DNA of 64,000 nt from Pseudazoarcus pumilus (GCF_002872475.1 NZ_CP025682.1:2790001-2854000), one strand, 5' to 3'; positions 48,955 through 60,683 are shown, counted from the stretch's first letter. A program made the numbers and translations. Notes: generated by a model not told the origin, from the sequence alone.

Positions 48955-50075
48955 TGCGAAGCTACGTGGTCGGCGGCGCGGTGCGCGACGAACTGCTGGG
49001 TCTGCCGGTACGCGACCGCGACTGGGTGGTGGTCGGCGCCACTCCGGAAGAGATGCTCGCGGCGGGCTTTCGCCCGGTGGGCAAGGACTTCCCGGTGTTC
49101 CTGCACCCGGACACCAACGAGGAGTACGCGCTGGCGCGCACCGAGCGCAAGAGCGGACCGGGCTACAAGGGTTTCAGCTTCCACGCCGCGCCCGACGTGA
49201 CCCTGGAGCAGGACCTGCAGCGGCGCGACCTGACCGTCAACGCGATGGCGCGCGACGAATACGGGGAAATCATCGACCCCTTCGGCGGGCGGCGCGACCT
49301 GGCCGCGCGCGTGCTGCGCCACGTCAGCCCGGCCTTCGCCGAGGATCCGCTGCGCATCCTGCGCGTGGCACGCTTTAGCGCGCGCTTTGACGAATTCTCG
49401 GTGGCGCCCGAGACGATGGGGCTGATGCGCGACATCGTCGCCGCCGGCGAGGTCGAGCACCTCGTGGCCGAACGCGTATGGCAGGAGATCGCGCGCGGAC
49501 TGATGGAGACGCACCCGCAGCGCATGTTCGCGGTGCTGTGCGAAAGCGGCGCGCTCGCGCGATTGCTGCCCGAACTCGATGTCCTGCCCGCCGACGGACG
49601 CAACGCGCTGGATGCAGGCCTGGCGCGTGCGGTCGCACGCGACGCACCGCTCGAGGCACGCTGGGCCGTGGCGCTGCACCGACTCGATGGCGACACCGCC
49701 CGCGCCGTGTCCGAACGGCTCAAGGCGCCCAACGAGGCGCGCGATCTGGCGCTGATGCTGGCGCGCGAGGCCGCGTCATTGCGATGCGCACTGAGCGTGG
49801 CCGAAACCGCGCTCAACCTCCTCGCGCGCTGCGACGCCCTGCGTCGCCCCGAGCGCTTCTCCGCGCTGCTCGCGGCCGCGCACGATTGCCACCCGGACTT
49901 CGACCCGACGCCCTGGCGCGACGCGCTCGCCGCAGCGCAAGGCGTGGATGCCGGCGCGATCGCCACTGCCTGCGCCGACAAGCGCGAGATCCCGCAACGC
50001 GTACGCGAGGCGCGCATCGCCGCGATCGCGGCCGGCCAATCCCCTGCACAAGGCGAGTGGGGTCGTAGGTCGTGA
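48954..50075 (+). CDS. cca: CCA tRNA nucleotidyltransferase (multifunctional CCA protein, short)
   Basis: 373 residues. Nucleotidyltransferase motif [35 protein letters not shown] and the helical body [12 protein letters not shown]. Adds or repairs 3' CCA on tRNA. It lacks the HD phosphohydrolase domain typical of the 412-aa E. coli enzyme. The last codons (GEWGRRS) are encoded within a dispersed repeat, so the repeat has supplied the stop. Confidence 0.96.
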   Translation: MRSYVVGGAVRDELLGLPVRDRDWVVVGATPEEMLAAGFRPVGKDFPVFLHPDTNEEYALARTERKSGPGYKGFSFHAAPDVTLEQDLQRRDLTVNAMARDEYGEIIDPFGGRRDLAARVLRHVSPAFAEDPLRILRVARFSARFDEFSVAPETMGLMRDIVAAGEVEHLVAERVWQEIARGLMETHPQRMFAVLCESGALARLLPELDVLPADGRNALDAGLARAVARDAPLEARWAVALHRLDGDTARAVSERLKAPNEARDLALMLAREAASLRCALSVAETALNLLARCDALRRPERFSALLAAAHDCHPDFDPTPWRDALAAAQGVDAGAIATACADKREIPQRVREARIAAIAAGQSPAQGEWGRRS

Positions 50076-50157
50076 CGAGCGCAGCGAGTGCGACACCTTG
50101 CGCAGGAATCTGCGCGCGTGTCGGACTTCGCCTGCGGCTCACTCCTACCTACAACGA
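50062..50157. repeat. Dispersed intergenic palindromic repeat, copy 2
   Basis: Same core GTAGGTCGTGACGAGCGCAG and CGAGTGCGACA at 50,064-50,094, with an inverted, degenerate partner TTCGCCTGCGGCTCACTCCTAC (split here: TTCGCCTGCGG and CTCACTCCTAC) near 50,127-50,149. It forms the end of cca and the interval before DUF2905. Confidence 0.75.
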
Positions 50158-50194
50158 CTCGAACCGTGCGGGGCGCGCGTCTCGTGGCGCACGG

Positions 50195-50392
50195 CTAGAT
50201 CGACCACAGAAGCAGCATCGCCACCGCCGACAGCAGCAAGGTGCTGGTAAACGGGAAATGGTAGGCTCGCCCGCGGAAGTTGAAATGTACGTCGCCGGGC
50301 AGGCGCCCGAGGCGCAGGTGGCGCGACAGCGTCGCGCGGAACATGCCGGTGACGAAAACGATGACGAGGATGACGATCAGCCATTTCAACAT
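50195..50392 (-). CDS. DUF2905 membrane protein, 65 aa
   Basis: 65-residue DUF2905 family protein: MLKWLIVILVIVFVTGMF, RLPGDVHFNFRGRAYHFPFTSTLLLSAVAMLLLW. Two membrane helices around a conserved RLPGD...G..F.FP motif. Function unknown but widely conserved. Divergent from the GST gene. Confidence 0.92.
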   Translation of the reverse strand: MLKWLIVILVIVFVTGMFRATLSRHLRLGRLPGDVHFNFRGRAYHFPFTSTLLLSAVAMLLLWSI

Positions 50393-50448
50393 GCGGCATT
50401 AGACCCCGAAGCACGGCACGCCGCCAACCGGAAAGCAGAAAGGACGCC

Positions 50449-51069
50449 ATGATCACCCTGTACACCTGGAGCACCCCGAACGGCCGCAAGGTCTCGATCG
50501 CGCTGGAGGAACTCGGGCTCGACTACGACGTGAAGCGCATCGACATCACGAAGGGCGAACAGCACGCGGCGGATTTTCTCGCCATCAGCCCCAACAACAA
50601 GATCCCGGCCATCGTCGACGAGGACGGGCCCGACGGCCATCCGATCGCGCTGTTCGAATCGGGGGCGATCCTGATCTATCTGGCCGAAAAGTGTGGCCGC
50701 CTGCTGCCAACCGGCGCGCGCGAACGACTGGACGTGCTGCAATGGCTGATGATGCAGATGGGCTCGGTGGGTCCGATGATGGGGCAGGCGCACCACTTCC
50801 TGCGCTTCGCGCCCGAGGACGTGCCGTACGCGAAGAAGCGCTACTCGGACGAGACGCGGCGCATCTACGGCGTGCTCGACCGCCGGCTCGCAGAACACGA
50901 ATGGCTGGCGGCCGGCGAATACACCATCGCCGATATCGCCACCTTCCCGTGGATCGCGCGTCACGAGTGGCAGCAGGTGGCGCTGGAAGACTTCCCCAAC
51001 GTCAAGCGCTGGTTCGACGCGATCGCCGCCCGACCCGCGGTCGCACGCGGCATGCAGGTGCCCGGCTGA
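50449..51069 (+). CDS. Glutathione S-transferase-like (YfcG/Nu-type)
   Basis: 206 residues. Thioredoxin-like N-terminal domain MITLYTWSTPNGRKVSIALEELGLDY with the TPNG active site and FESGAILIYLAEK, then helical C-terminal domain (AGEYTIADIATFPWI). It matches the Nu-class disulfide-bond oxidoreductases. Four-base overlap with the hydrolase gene suggests an operon. Confidence 0.93.
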   Translation: MITLYTWSTPNGRKVSIALEELGLDYDVKRIDITKGEQHAADFLAISPNNKIPAIVDEDGPDGHPIALFESGAILIYLAEKCGRLLPTGARERLDVLQWLMMQMGSVGPMMGQAHHFLRFAPEDVPYAKKRYSDETRRIYGVLDRRLAEHEWLAAGEYTIADIATFPWIARHEWQQVALEDFPNVKRWFDAIAARPAVARGMQVPG

Positions 51070-51881
51070 TGGTCGCCGGGCGTCGTCTCGAGTTCATCTC
51101 CCGCCTGCCCGAAGGCGAGCCCCGACTGCAACCGCTGCTTTTCGTGCACGGCGCCTACACCGGCGCCTGGTGCTGGGACGAGCATTTCCTGCCCTTCTTC
51201 GCGCGCCACGGCTATGCCGCGCACGCGCTGTCGTTGTCCGGTCACGGCGACAGCGACGGCCGCGACGTGCTCGATACGCTGCGCATCGCCGACTACGTTG
51301 ACGACGTCGAGCGCGCCATCGAGCGCCTGCCCGCGCCGCCCGTGCTGATCGGCCACTCGCTGGGCGGCTTCGTCGTGCAGCACTGCCTGACGCGGCTGCG
51401 CCCGGCCGCGGCCGCCCTGCTGTGCGCCGTGCCGCCCTCCGGCCTGGCGTGGTCGTCGCTGTCGATGCTGATGCATCACCCCAGCCTCCTCGTCACGCTC
51501 AACAGCATCCTCGCCGGGCGCTCGCCCGATGTCGAGAACGTGCGCGAGGCGCTCTTTCACCAACCGGTCGAGCACGCGCGGCTGGAGCGCTTCGTGCGCC
51601 ACAGCCAGCCCGAGTCGATGCGCGCGATCTGGGACATGATGGGCTTCGACCTGCCCGACCGCCGCCGCATGCATCGCGTGCCCCTGCTCGTGCTGGGCGC
51701 CGAACACGACCGCCTGATCCCGGCATCGGAAGTGCTTTCGGCCGGTCGCGCGCTGGGCAAGTCGGCGGAGATCGTTCCCGGCCTGGGTCACGCGGTGATG
51801 CTCGAACGTGACTGGGAACGGGTCGCCACCCGCCTGCTGCAGTGGATGCAGAGCCTGGCCAGTCAGGGAGCAGACTCATGA
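51069..51881 (+). CDS. Alpha/beta hydrolase
   Basis: 270 residues. LLFVHGAYTGAWCWDEHFLPFF (oxyanion region), nucleophile elbow GHSLGGFV, acid VLGAEHDRLIPASE and final His in GLGHAVMLE make a complete triad. Substrate unknown. Coupled to gst upstream (GATG) and to the SDR gene downstream (ATGA). Confidence 0.9.
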   Translation: MVAGRRLEFISRLPEGEPRLQPLLFVHGAYTGAWCWDEHFLPFFARHGYAAHALSLSGHGDSDGRDVLDTLRIADYVDDVERAIERLPAPPVLIGHSLGGFVVQHCLTRLRPAAAALLCAVPPSGLAWSSLSMLMHHPSLLVTLNSILAGRSPDVENVREALFHQPVEHARLERFVRHSQPESMRAIWDMMGFDLPDRRRMHRVPLLVLGAEHDRLIPASEVLSAGRALGKSAEIVPGLGHAVMLERDWERVATRLLQWMQSLASQGADS

Positions 51882-52648
51882 ACGATGCCCCGGTGATTCT
51901 CGTCACCGGCGCCGCGCGACGCGTCGGCGCCGAGATCGCGCGCACCCTGCACGCGGCCGGTTGCCGCGTGCTCATCCACTATCGCGGCAGCGCCGAGGCG
52001 GCGCACGCCCTGGCCCAAGAACTTCAGGCGGAACGCCCCGGCTCGGCCGCCACGCTGGCCGGCGATCTGGGTGAGATCGCCGCCACACAGCGCATCGCGA
52101 GCGACGCACTGGCGTGCTTCGGGCGCATCGACGGCCTGGTCAACAACGCCTCGAGCTTCTTCGGCACGCCGCTCGGACACATCGACGAAGCCGCCTGGGA
52201 CGACCTCACCGGCTCCAACCTGAAGGGGCCGCTGTTCCTGACCCAGGCGCTGGCACCGGCGCTCACGCAGGCCGGCGGCGCCATCGTCAACATCGTCGAC
52301 ATCCATGCCGAACGACCGCTGCGCGGCTATGCGCTGTACTGCGCGGCCAAGGCCGGCCTGCTCGGCCTCACCCGCGCACTGGCCGTCGAGCTGGCGCCGC
52401 GGGTGCGCGTCAACGGCGTCGCGCCCGGGCCCATCGAATGGCCGGAAGACGGCCAGTTCCCCGACACCGAACGCGAGGCCATCGTCGCCGACACCCTGCT
52501 CGGGCGCGAGGGCCGGCCGAGCGACATCGCCGGCGCGGTGCGCTACCTGCTGCTCGATGCACCCTACGTGACCGGCCAGATCCTGGCCGTCGACGGCGGG
52601 CGCAGCGCCCATCTGGCCACGCCCGGCAGCACGCCGGGACGCGTATAA
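51878..52648 (+). CDS. SDR-family pteridine reductase-like protein
   Basis: 256 residues. The N-terminal TGAARRVGAEIARTLH has the Arg-Arg-Val-Gly of pteridine reductase/FolM-type enzymes instead of the usual TGxxxGIG. LVNNASSFFGTPLG, YCAAKAGLLGLTRALAVELAP and VNGVAPGPI complete the SDR set. It may reduce dihydromonapterin or dihydrofolate. Preferred ATG at 51,878 has GGGAG upstream. In operon with the hydrolase. Confidence 0.88.
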   Translation: MNDAPVILVTGAARRVGAEIARTLHAAGCRVLIHYRGSAEAAHALAQELQAERPGSAATLAGDLGEIAATQRIASDALACFGRIDGLVNNASSFFGTPLGHIDEAAWDDLTGSNLKGPLFLTQALAPALTQAGGAIVNIVDIHAERPLRGYALYCAAKAGLLGLTRALAVELAPRVRVNGVAPGPIEWPEDGQFPDTEREAIVADTLLGREGRPSDIAGAVRYLLLDAPYVTGQILAVDGGRSAHLATPGSTPGRV

Positions 52649-52649
52649 T
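52644..52649 (+). promoter_or_regulatory. ttcA -10 element TATAAT
   Basis: Perfect TATAAT 30 bases before the ttcA GTG, overlapping the end of the SDR gene. No good -35 at 17 bases, but a GC-rich inverted repeat precedes it. Confidence 0.45.
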
Positions 52650-52678
52650 CGGCCGCCGTTGCAAGAAGGATTCGGGTT

Positions 52679-53578
52679 GTGAACGCACCGGCTGAGATTT
52701 CCCGCGGCACGCCCCAGCGGCTGTCCAACACCGCGGAAAGACTGAAGAAGAAGCTCGAGCGCGGCGTCGGCCAGGCGATCGCCGACTTCGACATGATCGG
52801 AGACGGCGACACCGTGATGGTGTGCGTATCCGGCGGCAAGGATTCGTACACGCTGCTGTCGTGCCTGCTCGCGCTGCGCGAGCGTGCGCCGGTGGATTTT
52901 CGCATCGTCGCCGTCAACCTCGACCAGAAGCAGCCCGGCTTCCCGGCCGAGGTGCTGCCGGCGTACTTCGAAACCATCGGCGTCGAATACCGCATCGTCA
53001 CCGAGGACACCTATTCGATCGTTCGCGACAAGATCCCCGAGGGCAAGACCACCTGCTCGCTGTGTTCGCGCCTGCGTCGCGGCATTCTCTACCGCACGGC
53101 GCGCGAGATCGGCGCCACGCGCATCGCGCTGGGCCACCACCGCGACGACATCCTCGAGACCTTCTTCCTCAACCTGTTCTTCGGTGGTCGCACCAAGGCC
53201 ATGCCGCCCAAGCTCGTCAGCGACGACGGCGAGCACGTCGTGATCCGGCCGCTGGCCTATTGCACCGAGGCCGACATTGCGCGCTTCGCCCGTGCCATGG
53301 ACTACCCGATCATCCCGTGCAACCTGTGCGGCTCGCAGGAAAACGCCCAGCGCAAGCACGTCAAGGCCATGCTGCAGGGCTGGGCGAGCGAGCACCCCGG
53401 ACGCATCGAGTCGATCTTCACGGCATTGGCCAACGTCGTGCCCTCGCACCTGATGGACGACGCGCTGTTCGATTTTCGCGGACTCACGCGCGCCACCGAA
53501 GTGGCCGAAGGTGACACCGCCTTCGACCCGCCGGATCTGCCCGCGGCCACGCTTGGTGGCATCCGCATCCTCGGCTGA
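52679..53578 (+). CDS. ttcA: tRNA 2-thiocytidine synthetase
   Basis: 299 residues. PP-loop SGGKDS (51-56), the Cys pair CSLC (126/129), [38 protein letters not shown] and the later PCNLCGSQ (about 217-221) that bind an iron-sulfur cluster. It thiolates C32 of several tRNAs. Starts with GTG; ribosome site weak (GGGTT). Single-gene transcription unit. Confidence 0.97.
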   Translation: MNAPAEISRGTPQRLSNTAERLKKKLERGVGQAIADFDMIGDGDTVMVCVSGGKDSYTLLSCLLALRERAPVDFRIVAVNLDQKQPGFPAEVLPAYFETIGVEYRIVTEDTYSIVRDKIPEGKTTCSLCSRLRRGILYRTAREIGATRIALGHHRDDILETFFLNLFFGGRTKAMPPKLVSDDGEHVVIRPLAYCTEADIARFARAMDYPIIPCNLCGSQENAQRKHVKAMLQGWASEHPGRIESIFTALANVVPSHLMDDALFDFRGLTRATEVAEGDTAFDPPDLPAATLGGIRILG

Positions 53579-53691
53579 GCGCGCCTCGGCAACAAGTCGT
53601 TGCACGCGCTCGCGCATTCCCCCATCATACGCCGCATCGCCCTGAAACACGCTCTGGGCGGGGCCTCCCCCGCGGCACCACGGAAAGACAC

Positions 53692-54522
53692 ATGCCGACA
53701 TCCTGCATTCTCGTCGCCGAGATTCTCGGAGGCCCCGCGCCCCGCGCCGGCGCCGTTGCCGACGAGGCCGGACACACGCTGGAGCGCTGTCGCAACCGCA
53801 TCAAGCTGGCCGTGGAATCGAACGGCGGGAAATGCGCAGACACGGCCACGCCGGAGTTGCAGGCCGGCTTCGCCAGCGCCGACGCGGCGGTACTCGCGGC
53901 CTGCGAAATGATCGACCGCGTGCATGCGCTGCCCCCGGCGCGCGGCGCGCGTTTCGCGCTGCGCGTGGGGCTGGCCGCCGGCGACGGTGATGCCGCCGTG
54001 ACCGCTGCGTCGCGCCTGCGTGCCCTGGCGCGCGCCGGCGAAGCCCTGCTCGACGCGTGCGCTGCCCGCGCCCTGAGCGCACCGACGCGCCAGTTCGCGC
54101 GCATCGTGCCCGCGCCTGCGCGAATCGGCATCGAAGCTGGCGCCGAGTTCATCCTGCGTCACGCCGAGGACACGCTGGCGCCCGCCGTGCAACCGGGTTC
54201 GCCGCGCCTGCGCGTGCACCACGCCGGGCGCACGCTGTACGTGGACGAGCGCCACCCGCGCCTGCTGCTCGGGCGCGACGCGACCAACGACCTGGTAATC
54301 GGCGATCCGCGCGCTTCACGCATTCACGCGACGATCGCGCATCGCGCCGGCGGCTTCGTGCTCATCGACCACAGCAGCAACGGTTGCTGGATCGAGGGCC
54401 ACGGCACCGAGGCGCGCTGCGTCAAGGGCAACGAAGCCGGCCTGCCCGGACGGGGCCGCCTCGGCCTGGGCGCACCGGCCACGGATGGAGACTCGAACCG
54501 GGTCGATTTCGAGGTCGGCTGA
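53692..54522 (+). CDS. FHA-domain protein with degenerate cyclase-like N-terminus, 276 aa
   Basis: C-terminal FHA phosphothreonine-binding domain (about residues 180-250): [25 protein letters not shown] and [14 protein letters not shown]. The N-terminal 150 residues look like the adenylate/guanylate cyclase fold ([38 protein letters not shown]) but lack catalytic acids. It may bind a phosphorylated partner. Stand-alone gene in the window. Confidence 0.8.
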   Translation: MPTSCILVAEILGGPAPRAGAVADEAGHTLERCRNRIKLAVESNGGKCADTATPELQAGFASADAAVLAACEMIDRVHALPPARGARFALRVGLAAGDGDAAVTAASRLRALARAGEALLDACAARALSAPTRQFARIVPAPARIGIEAGAEFILRHAEDTLAPAVQPGSPRLRVHHAGRTLYVDERHPRLLLGRDATNDLVIGDPRASRIHATIAHRAGGFVLIDHSSNGCWIEGHGTEARCVKGNEAGLPGRGRLGLGAPATDGDSNRVDFEVG

Positions 54523-54692
54523 GGCGCTCTTGCGCGGCGCAACACCCGGGCCCCGCACGCTGGGTACGGCGATTTTCCGTATCCGGATCAATGCCCTGTA
54601 GCCACAAGGGGTTTGCGGCCGGGGCTTCGTCGGGCAACTCACGGTACAATCGTCGGTCCCATTGCAGCAATTGCACCGGAACTGCCCCGCCC

Positions 54693-57600
54693 ATGACTCA
54701 GCGCCTGCGAGAAATCCCCTACAACTACACCTCGTTCTCGGATCGCGAGATCGTCATCCGCCTGCTCGGCGCCGAGGCCTGGGAAATCCTCGACGGCCTG
54801 CGTGCCGAGCGCGTCACCGGACGTTCGGCGCGCATGCTCTACGAGGTGCTGGGCGACATCTGGGTGGTGCAGCGCAATCCCTATCTGCAGGACGACCTGC
54901 TCGCCAGCCGCGACCGGCGCGAGGCGCTGGTCGGCGCCATGCAGCACCGTCTGCGCGAAGTCGAGAAGCGTCGCCAGGAAAGTTCGGCCGACGACCCGGA
55001 GCGCTCTGCCAAGGTCGCCCGGCTGGTCAACGCGGCCGAGGCCGCAGTGGGCGCGTTCTCGCGTTTCTTCGACGACACCGCAGCACTGCGCAAACGCGTC
55101 GCCAAGGTGCTGGCGCGCCACACGCGGCGCGACAACATCTGCTTCGACGGCCACACGCGCGTCTCGCACGTGACCGACGCCACCGACTGGCGCGTCGAGT
55201 ATCCCTTCGTGGTGCTGCGCCCGGACACCGAGGACGAGATCGCCGCGCTGGTGCGCGACTGCATCGAACTCGGCCTGACCATCATCCCGCGCGGCGGCGG
55301 CACCGGCTATACCGGCGGCGCGATCCCGCTCGACGCGAAATCCGTGGTCATCAACACCGAAAAACTCATCACCCTCGGCGCGGTCGAGGAAATGGCGCTG
55401 CCCGGCCTGGATGCGCCCGTTCCGACCATCCGCACCGGCGCCGGCGTGATCACCGCGCGCGTGGCCGAAGCGGCCACTGCCGCCGGGCGCGTGTTCGCAG
55501 TCGACCCGACCTCGGCCGAGGCCTCCTGTATCGGCGGCAACATCGCGATGAACGCCGGCGGCAAGAAGGCCGTGCTGTGGGGCACGGCGCTGGACAACCT
55601 GGCCTGGTGGAAAATGGTCACGCCCGACGGCGAGTGGCTGGAGGTCGAACGCCTCAACCACAACCTCGGCAAGATCCACGAGCAGGAAACGGTCGAATTC
55701 CGCCTGCGCCGCTTCGACGCGAGCGGGCGCAAGCAACTGGGCGAGGAAGTCATCGCGATGCCCGGCGCGAGCTGCCGCAAGACCGGGCTGGGAAAGGACG
55801 TCACCGACAAGTTCCTGGGCGGCGTGCCGGGCGTGCAGAAGGAAGGCACGGACGGGCTGATCGTGGCCGCGCGCTGGGTATTGCACAAGATGCCGCCGCA
55901 CACGCGCACCGTATGCCTGGAGTTCTTCGGCCAGGTGCGCGAGGCCGTGCCGGCCATCGTCGAGATCACCGACTACTTCAAGCCCGGTGGCGAGGGCCAC
56001 GCCGCCGGCGTGCAGCTGGCCGGCCTCGAACACCTGGACGAGCGCTACGTCAAGGCCGTGGGCTACGCCACCAAGGCGCGCCGCCACGGTCGGCCCAAGA
56101 TGGTGCTGGTGGGCGACATCGTCGGCCACGACGAGGACGCGGTGATGACCGCCGCCTCGGAGGTGGTGCGCATGTGCAACGCGCGCGCGGCCGAGGGCTT
56201 CATCGCCGCCTCCGAGGAACAGCGCAAGCGCTTCTGGCTGGACCGCTCGCGCACCGCGGCGATCTCCCGCCACACCAACGCCTTCAAGATCAACGAGGAC
56301 GTAGTGATCCCGCTCGATCGCATGGGCGACTACTGCGACGCCATCGAGCGCATCAACATCGAACTGTCCACCGCCAACAAGCTCGCGCTGTGCGACGCGC
56401 TGGCCGAGTTGGTCGCCGGCGATCTGCCGATCGATGTCGGCGACTCCGATCTGGACAAGGAAGAACTGATCGGCGAGAGCCGCGAAACCGCCATCGAGGC
56501 CATCGCCGAGATCCGCGAGCGCTGGCAGTGGCTGCTCGACAACCTCGACACGCCGCTGGCCGAGGCCGAGCCGGCCTTCTCCGGCCTGGGCATCGCTGCG
56601 ACCGAATTCACCAATCGCGCCGCCGACCCCGTGCTGTTCCACCGGCTGCAGGACTACTCCATCCGCGTGTCGTGGAAGGCCGAACTCAAGCCAAGGCTCG
56701 ATCACATCTTCGACGGCGTGGCATTCGCACCGGTGCGCGAGCGCATCGCGGCGATCCACCGAGAGGTGCTGCGCGGACGCGTGTTCGTGGCGCTGCACAT
56801 GCACGCGGGCGACGGCAACGTGCACACCAATATCCCGGTCAACTCCGACCACTACGAGATGCTGACCACGGCCAACCGCACGGTCGACCGCATCATGGCG
56901 ATTGCGCGATCGCTCGACGGCGTGATCTCGGGCGAGCACGGCATCGGCATCACCAAGCTCGACTACCTCAGCGACGCCGAGATGGCGGGCTTCTGGGCGT
57001 ACAAGAAAAAGGTCGATCCCAACGGCCACTTCAACCGCGGCAAGCTCATGCGCGATGCAGAGCACAGCGCCAATCTGGATCTCGCCTACACGCCCAGCTT
57101 CAACCTGATGGGGCACGAGTCGCTGATCATGGAGCAGACCGAGATCGGCGACATCGCGCACGACATCAAGGACTGCCTGCGCTGCGGCAAGTGCAAGCCG
57201 GTGTGCTCGACCCACGTGCCGCGCGCCAATCTGCTGTATTCGCCGCGCGACAAGATCCTGTCCACCTCGCTGCTGATCGAGGCCATCCTCTACGAGGAGC
57301 AGACGCGGCGCGGCGTGTCGCTGGCCCACTGGGCCGAGTTCGAGGACGTGGGCGACCACTGCACGGTGTGCCACAAGTGCGAGAAGCCCTGTCCGGTGGA
57401 CATCGACTTCGGCGACGTATCGATCAAGATGCGCAACCTGCTGCGCAAGCAGGGCAAGAAGTCGTTCAACCCCGGCACGACCGCCGCGATGGCCTTTCTC
57501 ACCGTCAAGGACCCGGCCACCATCAAGCTCATCCGCAAGGGCATGATCGAGTGGGGCTACAAGGCGCAGCGCCTGGGCCACCGCATCGGCAAGTCGCTGG

Positions 57601-58580
57601 GGCTGATCCAGGAACAGGTCAAGGCGCCGCCGGCCACGCTGGGCAAGGCTTCGATCAAGGCGCAGGTGATTCACTTCATCAACAAGCCCATGCCGGGCAA
57701 CCTGCCCAAGCGCACCAGCCGCGCGCTGCTCGACATCGAGGACGACAAGATCGTGCCGGTGATCCGCGACCCGCAGGGGCGGCGCGACGAATCCGAGGCG
57801 GTGTTCTACTTCCCCGGCTGCGGCTCGGAGCGCCTGTTCAGCCAGGTGGGGCTGGCCACGCAGGCCATGCTGTATCACGTCGGCGCCACCACGGTGCTGC
57901 CGCCGGGCTATCTGTGCTGCGGCTACCCGCAGACCTCGGCCGGCTTCGAGGACAAGGGCCAGCAGATCACCACCGACAACCGCGTGCTCTTCCACCGCGT
58001 CGCCAACACGCTCAACTACCTCGACATCAAGACCGTGATCGTGTCCTGCGGCACCTGCATGGATCAGCTCATGAAATACCAGTTCGAGCAGATCTTCCCG
58101 GGGTGCCGGCTGCTCGACATCCACGAATACCTGATGGAAAAGGGTGTGAAGCTCGAAGGCATCGAGGGCGTGCGCTACATGTACCACGAGCCCTGCCACA
58201 CGCCGATGAAGCAGTATTCCGGCATCAAGGTGGCCAACGAGCTGATGGGCACGCGCGTGGATCTCAACGACCGCTGCTGCGGCGAATCGGGCACGCTGGC
58301 CGCCTCGCGCGCCGACATCTCGACGCAGGTGCGCTTTCGCAAGCAGGAAGAGATCGAGAAGGGTGCGGCCGCACTGCGCGAGGACGCGCCGAGCGCGCCG
58401 GTCAAGGTGCTCACCTCGTGCCCGAGCTGCCTGCAGGGGCTGTCGCGCTTCTCCGACGACGGCAAGGTCGAGGCGGACTATATCGTGGTCGAGATCGCCC
58501 GCCACATCCTCGGCGAGAACTGGATGCCCGAATACGTCGCGCGCGCCAACCAGGGCGGCATCGAGCGCGTGCTGCTGTAG
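54693..58580 (+). CDS. FAD/FMN and Fe-S oxidoreductase (DUF3683), 1295 aa
   Basis: A fused membrane-associated dehydrogenase, likely for D-lactate or glycolate-type 2-hydroxy acids. DUF3683 N-terminus (about 1-150), FAD-binding type 4 domain with [15 protein letters not shown] (about 200-210), FAD-oxidase C-terminal domain with [10 protein letters not shown] and GEHGIGITK, two 4Fe-4S motifs ([11 protein letters not shown] and [12 protein letters not shown]), and two CCG domains (CGYPQ with GCGSERLF and ECCGESGT with EPCHTP). The order matches the large fused D-lactate dehydrogenase family. The start ATG at 54,693 is preceded by a TACAAT -10 at 54,645. Confidence 0.93.
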   Translation: MTQRLREIPYNYTSFSDREIVIRLLGAEAWEILDGLRAERVTGRSARMLYEVLGDIWVVQRNPYLQDDLLASRDRREALVGAMQHRLREVEKRRQESSADDPERSAKVARLVNAAEAAVGAFSRFFDDTAALRKRVAKVLARHTRRDNICFDGHTRVSHVTDATDWRVEYPFVVLRPDTEDEIAALVRDCIELGLTIIPRGGGTGYTGGAIPLDAKSVVINTEKLITLGAVEEMALPGLDAPVPTIRTGAGVITARVAEAATAAGRVFAVDPTSAEASCIGGNIAMNAGGKKAVLWGTALDNLAWWKMVTPDGEWLEVERLNHNLGKIHEQETVEFRLRRFDASGRKQLGEEVIAMPGASCRKTGLGKDVTDKFLGGVPGVQKEGTDGLIVAARWVLHKMPPHTRTVCLEFFGQVREAVPAIVEITDYFKPGGEGHAAGVQLAGLEHLDERYVKAVGYATKARRHGRPKMVLVGDIVGHDEDAVMTAASEVVRMCNARAAEGFIAASEEQRKRFWLDRSRTAAISRHTNAFKINEDVVIPLDRMGDYCDAIERINIELSTANKLALCDALAELVAGDLPIDVGDSDLDKEELIGESRETAIEAIAEIRERWQWLLDNLDTPLAEAEPAFSGLGIAATEFTNRAADPVLFHRLQDYSIRVSWKAELKPRLDHIFDGVAFAPVRERIAAIHREVLRGRVFVALHMHAGDGNVHTNIPVNSDHYEMLTTANRTVDRIMAIARSLDGVISGEHGIGITKLDYLSDAEMAGFWAYKKKVDPNGHFNRGKLMRDAEHSANLDLAYTPSFNLMGHESLIMEQTEIGDIAHDIKDCLRCGKCKPVCSTHVPRANLLYSPRDKILSTSLLIEAILYEEQTRRGVSLAHWAEFEDVGDHCTVCHKCEKPCPVDIDFGDVSIKMRNLLRKQGKKSFNPGTTAAMAFLTVKDPATIKLIRKGMIEWGYKAQRLGHRIGKSLGLIQEQVKAPPATLGKASIKAQVIHFINKPMPGNLPKRTSRALLDIEDDKIVPVIRDPQGRRDESEAVFYFPGCGSERLFSQVGLATQAMLYHVGATTVLPPGYLCCGYPQTSAGFEDKGQQITTDNRVLFHRVANTLNYLDIKTVIVSCGTCMDQLMKYQFEQIFPGCRLLDIHEYLMEKGVKLEGIEGVRYMYHEPCHTPMKQYSGIKVANELMGTRVDLNDRCCGESGTLAASRADISTQVRFRKQEEIEKGAAALREDAPSAPVKVLTSCPSCLQGLSRFSDDGKVEADYIVVEIARHILGENWMPEYVARANQGGIERVLL

Positions 58581-58592
58581 GGGCGGCGGGCT

Positions 58593-59228
58593 TCAGCGCT
58601 GCGCGCGTTCGGCGATGAGCTCCGCGTAGCGGCGACGGTCGGCGGCGTAGCGCGCCTGGATGGATTCGCGCTCGGCCTGCTTGGCCTCGAGCAGGCGCTG
58701 ATAGGAGCGCAGCTCGCTGTCGACAGCGCGCAGCGAACGGTTCAGCGGTTCCACGTCCTGGTCGGCGGGCAGCGCCGCGATTTCCTCTTCGAGCGCGCGA
58801 CGCTCGGCCATCAGGCCGCGGCGGCGTTCGTGGATGTCGGCGATGCTGCGCTCGACATCCTCGAGCGCAAGTGCCTCGCGCATGTCGATGTCGTTGAGTC
58901 CGCGATAGGTTTCGAGCAAGGCGTTGTCCATGTTGCGCTGCTGACGCTCGAGCGCCTCCTGACGCGCGCGGCGGCGGTTCTCGGCTTCGAGCCTGGCCTG
59001 CTCCTCGACCGTGAGCGGCGCGGCGACATGGCGCACCACCAGCCCGCGCGGCGAGATCTCGCGGTAGGCACGCCCGTAGCATGCCGGCGGCAGCGTGTCG
59101 GCGCAGATGGACTGCTCCTGAGCGTCCTCGCAGCAGAAGATCACGCGCCCGGCCTGCGCCTCCGCCGGTGCAGGCAGAAACGCTGCAGCGGCGGCAACCG
59201 TCAGACTAGGCAGCCAGATCCACGCCAT
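58593..59228 (-). CDS. Exported coiled-coil protein, 211 aa
   Basis: Signal peptide ([24 protein letters not shown]), a short Cys-containing segment ([23 protein letters not shown]) with about six Cys, then a long charged coiled coil from about residue 75 to the end ([24 protein letters not shown]). Location periplasmic. Function unknown; coupled to pyrE with 23-bp overlap at its start. Confidence 0.8.
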   Translation of the reverse strand: MAWIWLPSLTVAAAAAFLPAPAEAQAGRVIFCCEDAQEQSICADTLPPACYGRAYREISPRGLVVRHVAAPLTVEEQARLEAENRRRARQEALERQQRNMDNALLETYRGLNDIDMREALALEDVERSIADIHERRRGLMAERRALEEEIAALPADQDVEPLNRSLRAVDSELRSYQRLLEAKQAERESIQARYAADRRRYAELIAERAQR

Positions 59229-59853
59229 AGCGCTCCCTGTATGCACGCACGGCCTCGAGGTTGGCGACGAGCTCCGCATGGCCGGCCAGATAGCCGATCA
59301 GATCCTCCAGCGTCGCGACTGCGATGACGGGAATGCCGAACTGTTCGCGCACCTCCTGCACCGCGGATTTGTCACCCGCGCCGCGTTCCATGCGATCGAG
59401 CGCGATCACCACGCCGGCCGGTTCGGCACCATTGGCGCGGATGATGTCGACGGATTCGCGCACCGAAGTACCGGCCGAGATCACGTCGTCGAGAATCAGC
59501 ACGCGCCCGGAAAGCGGCGCACCGATCAGCGTGCCGCCTTCGCCGTGATCCTTGGCTTCCTTGCGGTTGAACGCGAAGGGTAGGTTGACGCCGGCTTCGG
59601 CAAGCCGCATCGACACCCCCGCGACCAGCGGAATACCCTTGTAGGCGGGGCCGAAGAGCATGTCGCAGGGCACGCCGGAGGTGCGAATGGCGTCGGCGTA
59701 GAAGCCGCAGAGCGCGCGAAACGAGGCGCCGTCGTCGAACAGGCCGGCATTGAAGAAGTACGGAGAGGTGCGTCCGGCCTTGGTGACGAAGGAACCGAAA
59801 CGCAGCACGCCCTTGTCGCAGGCGAGTGCGATGAAATCGCGGCTAGAATCCAT
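59206..59853 (-). CDS. pyrE: Orotate phosphoribosyltransferase
   Basis: 215 residues. PRPP-binding motif [13 protein letters not shown] (about 119-131), substrate loop [23 protein letters not shown]. Transfers PRPP ribose phosphate to orotate in UMP synthesis. Starts [22 protein letters not shown]. Divergent from xthA, 31 bases between starts. Confidence 0.97.
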   Translation of the reverse strand: MDSSRDFIALACDKGVLRFGSFVTKAGRTSPYFFNAGLFDDGASFRALCGFYADAIRTSGVPCDMLFGPAYKGIPLVAGVSMRLAEAGVNLPFAFNRKEAKDHGEGGTLIGAPLSGRVLILDDVISAGTSVRESVDIIRANGAEPAGVVIALDRMERGAGDKSAVQEVREQFGIPVIAVATLEDLIGYLAGHAELVANLEAVRAYRERYGVDLAA

Positions 59854-59884
59854 GTCCGGCAGACCAGAGGAGACAATCCGAAGC

Positions 59885-60667
59885 ATGTTACGCGTCATCA
59901 CAGCCAACCTCAACGGCATCCGTTCAGCCTCCCGCAAGGGCTTCTTCGAGTGGCTCCCCAGGCAGGATGCCGACTTCGTGTGCCTGCAGGAACTCAAGGC
60001 CCAGACCGCCGACATGACGGCCGAAATGCTCAACCCGTCGGGATATTACGGATATTTCCATTACGCCGAGAAGAAGGGCTACAGCGGCGTGGGCATTTAT
60101 TCACGGCGCCAGCCCGATCAGGTCATCGAGGGTCTGGGCGAACCCGAATTCGACGCCGAGGGCCGCTACATCGAACTGGTGTTCGGCACGCTCTCGGTGA
60201 TTTCCGTCTACGTCCCATCGGGCTCCAGCGGCGAACTCCGCCAGGAGGTCAAGTACCGCTTCATGGACCGCTTCTTCGAGCATCTGGCGGCACTCGTCGC
60301 GAGCGGCCGCGAAGTGGTGCTGTGCGGCGACTGGAACATCGCCCACAAGGAGATCGACCTCAAGAACTGGCGCTCCAACCAGAAGAACTCCGGCTTCCTG
60401 CCCGAGGAGCGCGCCTGGCTCTCGCGCGTGTTCGACGAACTGGGCTGGATCGACGTCTATCGCCGCCTGCACCCGGACACCACCAGCGAGGCCTATACAT
60501 GGTGGTCAAACCGCGGTCAGGCCTGGGCCAACAACGTGGGGTGGCGGCTCGACTACCAGATCGCCACGCCCGCGCTTGCAGCCACGGCGACGCGCGCGTC
60601 GATCTACAAGGACGAACGCTTCTCCGACCACGCACCGCTGACCATCGACTACGCCTTCGGCGAGTAA
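59885..60667 (+). CDS. xthA: Exodeoxyribonuclease III
   Basis: 260 residues. [10 protein letters not shown] (metal Glu), [24 protein letters not shown] and final [10 protein letters not shown] give the ExoIII/AP endonuclease set. It removes bases-less sites and 3' blocks in DNA repair. Ends before a strong terminator. Confidence 0.97.
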   Translation: MLRVITANLNGIRSASRKGFFEWLPRQDADFVCLQELKAQTADMTAEMLNPSGYYGYFHYAEKKGYSGVGIYSRRQPDQVIEGLGEPEFDAEGRYIELVFGTLSVISVYVPSGSSGELRQEVKYRFMDRFFEHLAALVASGREVVLCGDWNIAHKEIDLKNWRSNQKNSGFLPEERAWLSRVFDELGWIDVYRRLHPDTTSEAYTWWSNRGQAWANNVGWRLDYQIATPALAATATRASIYKDERFSDHAPLTIDYAFGE

Positions 60668-60683
60668 GTTTTCGCGGCCGTTA

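Noticed and set aside
54639-58505. A 1288-codon open frame on the minus strand opposite the oxidoreductase gene
   Set aside because: It is the antisense image of a GC3-rich gene; composition is His/Arg/Ala/Val repetitive without motifs, whereas the plus-strand protein has clear FAD and Fe-S motifs.
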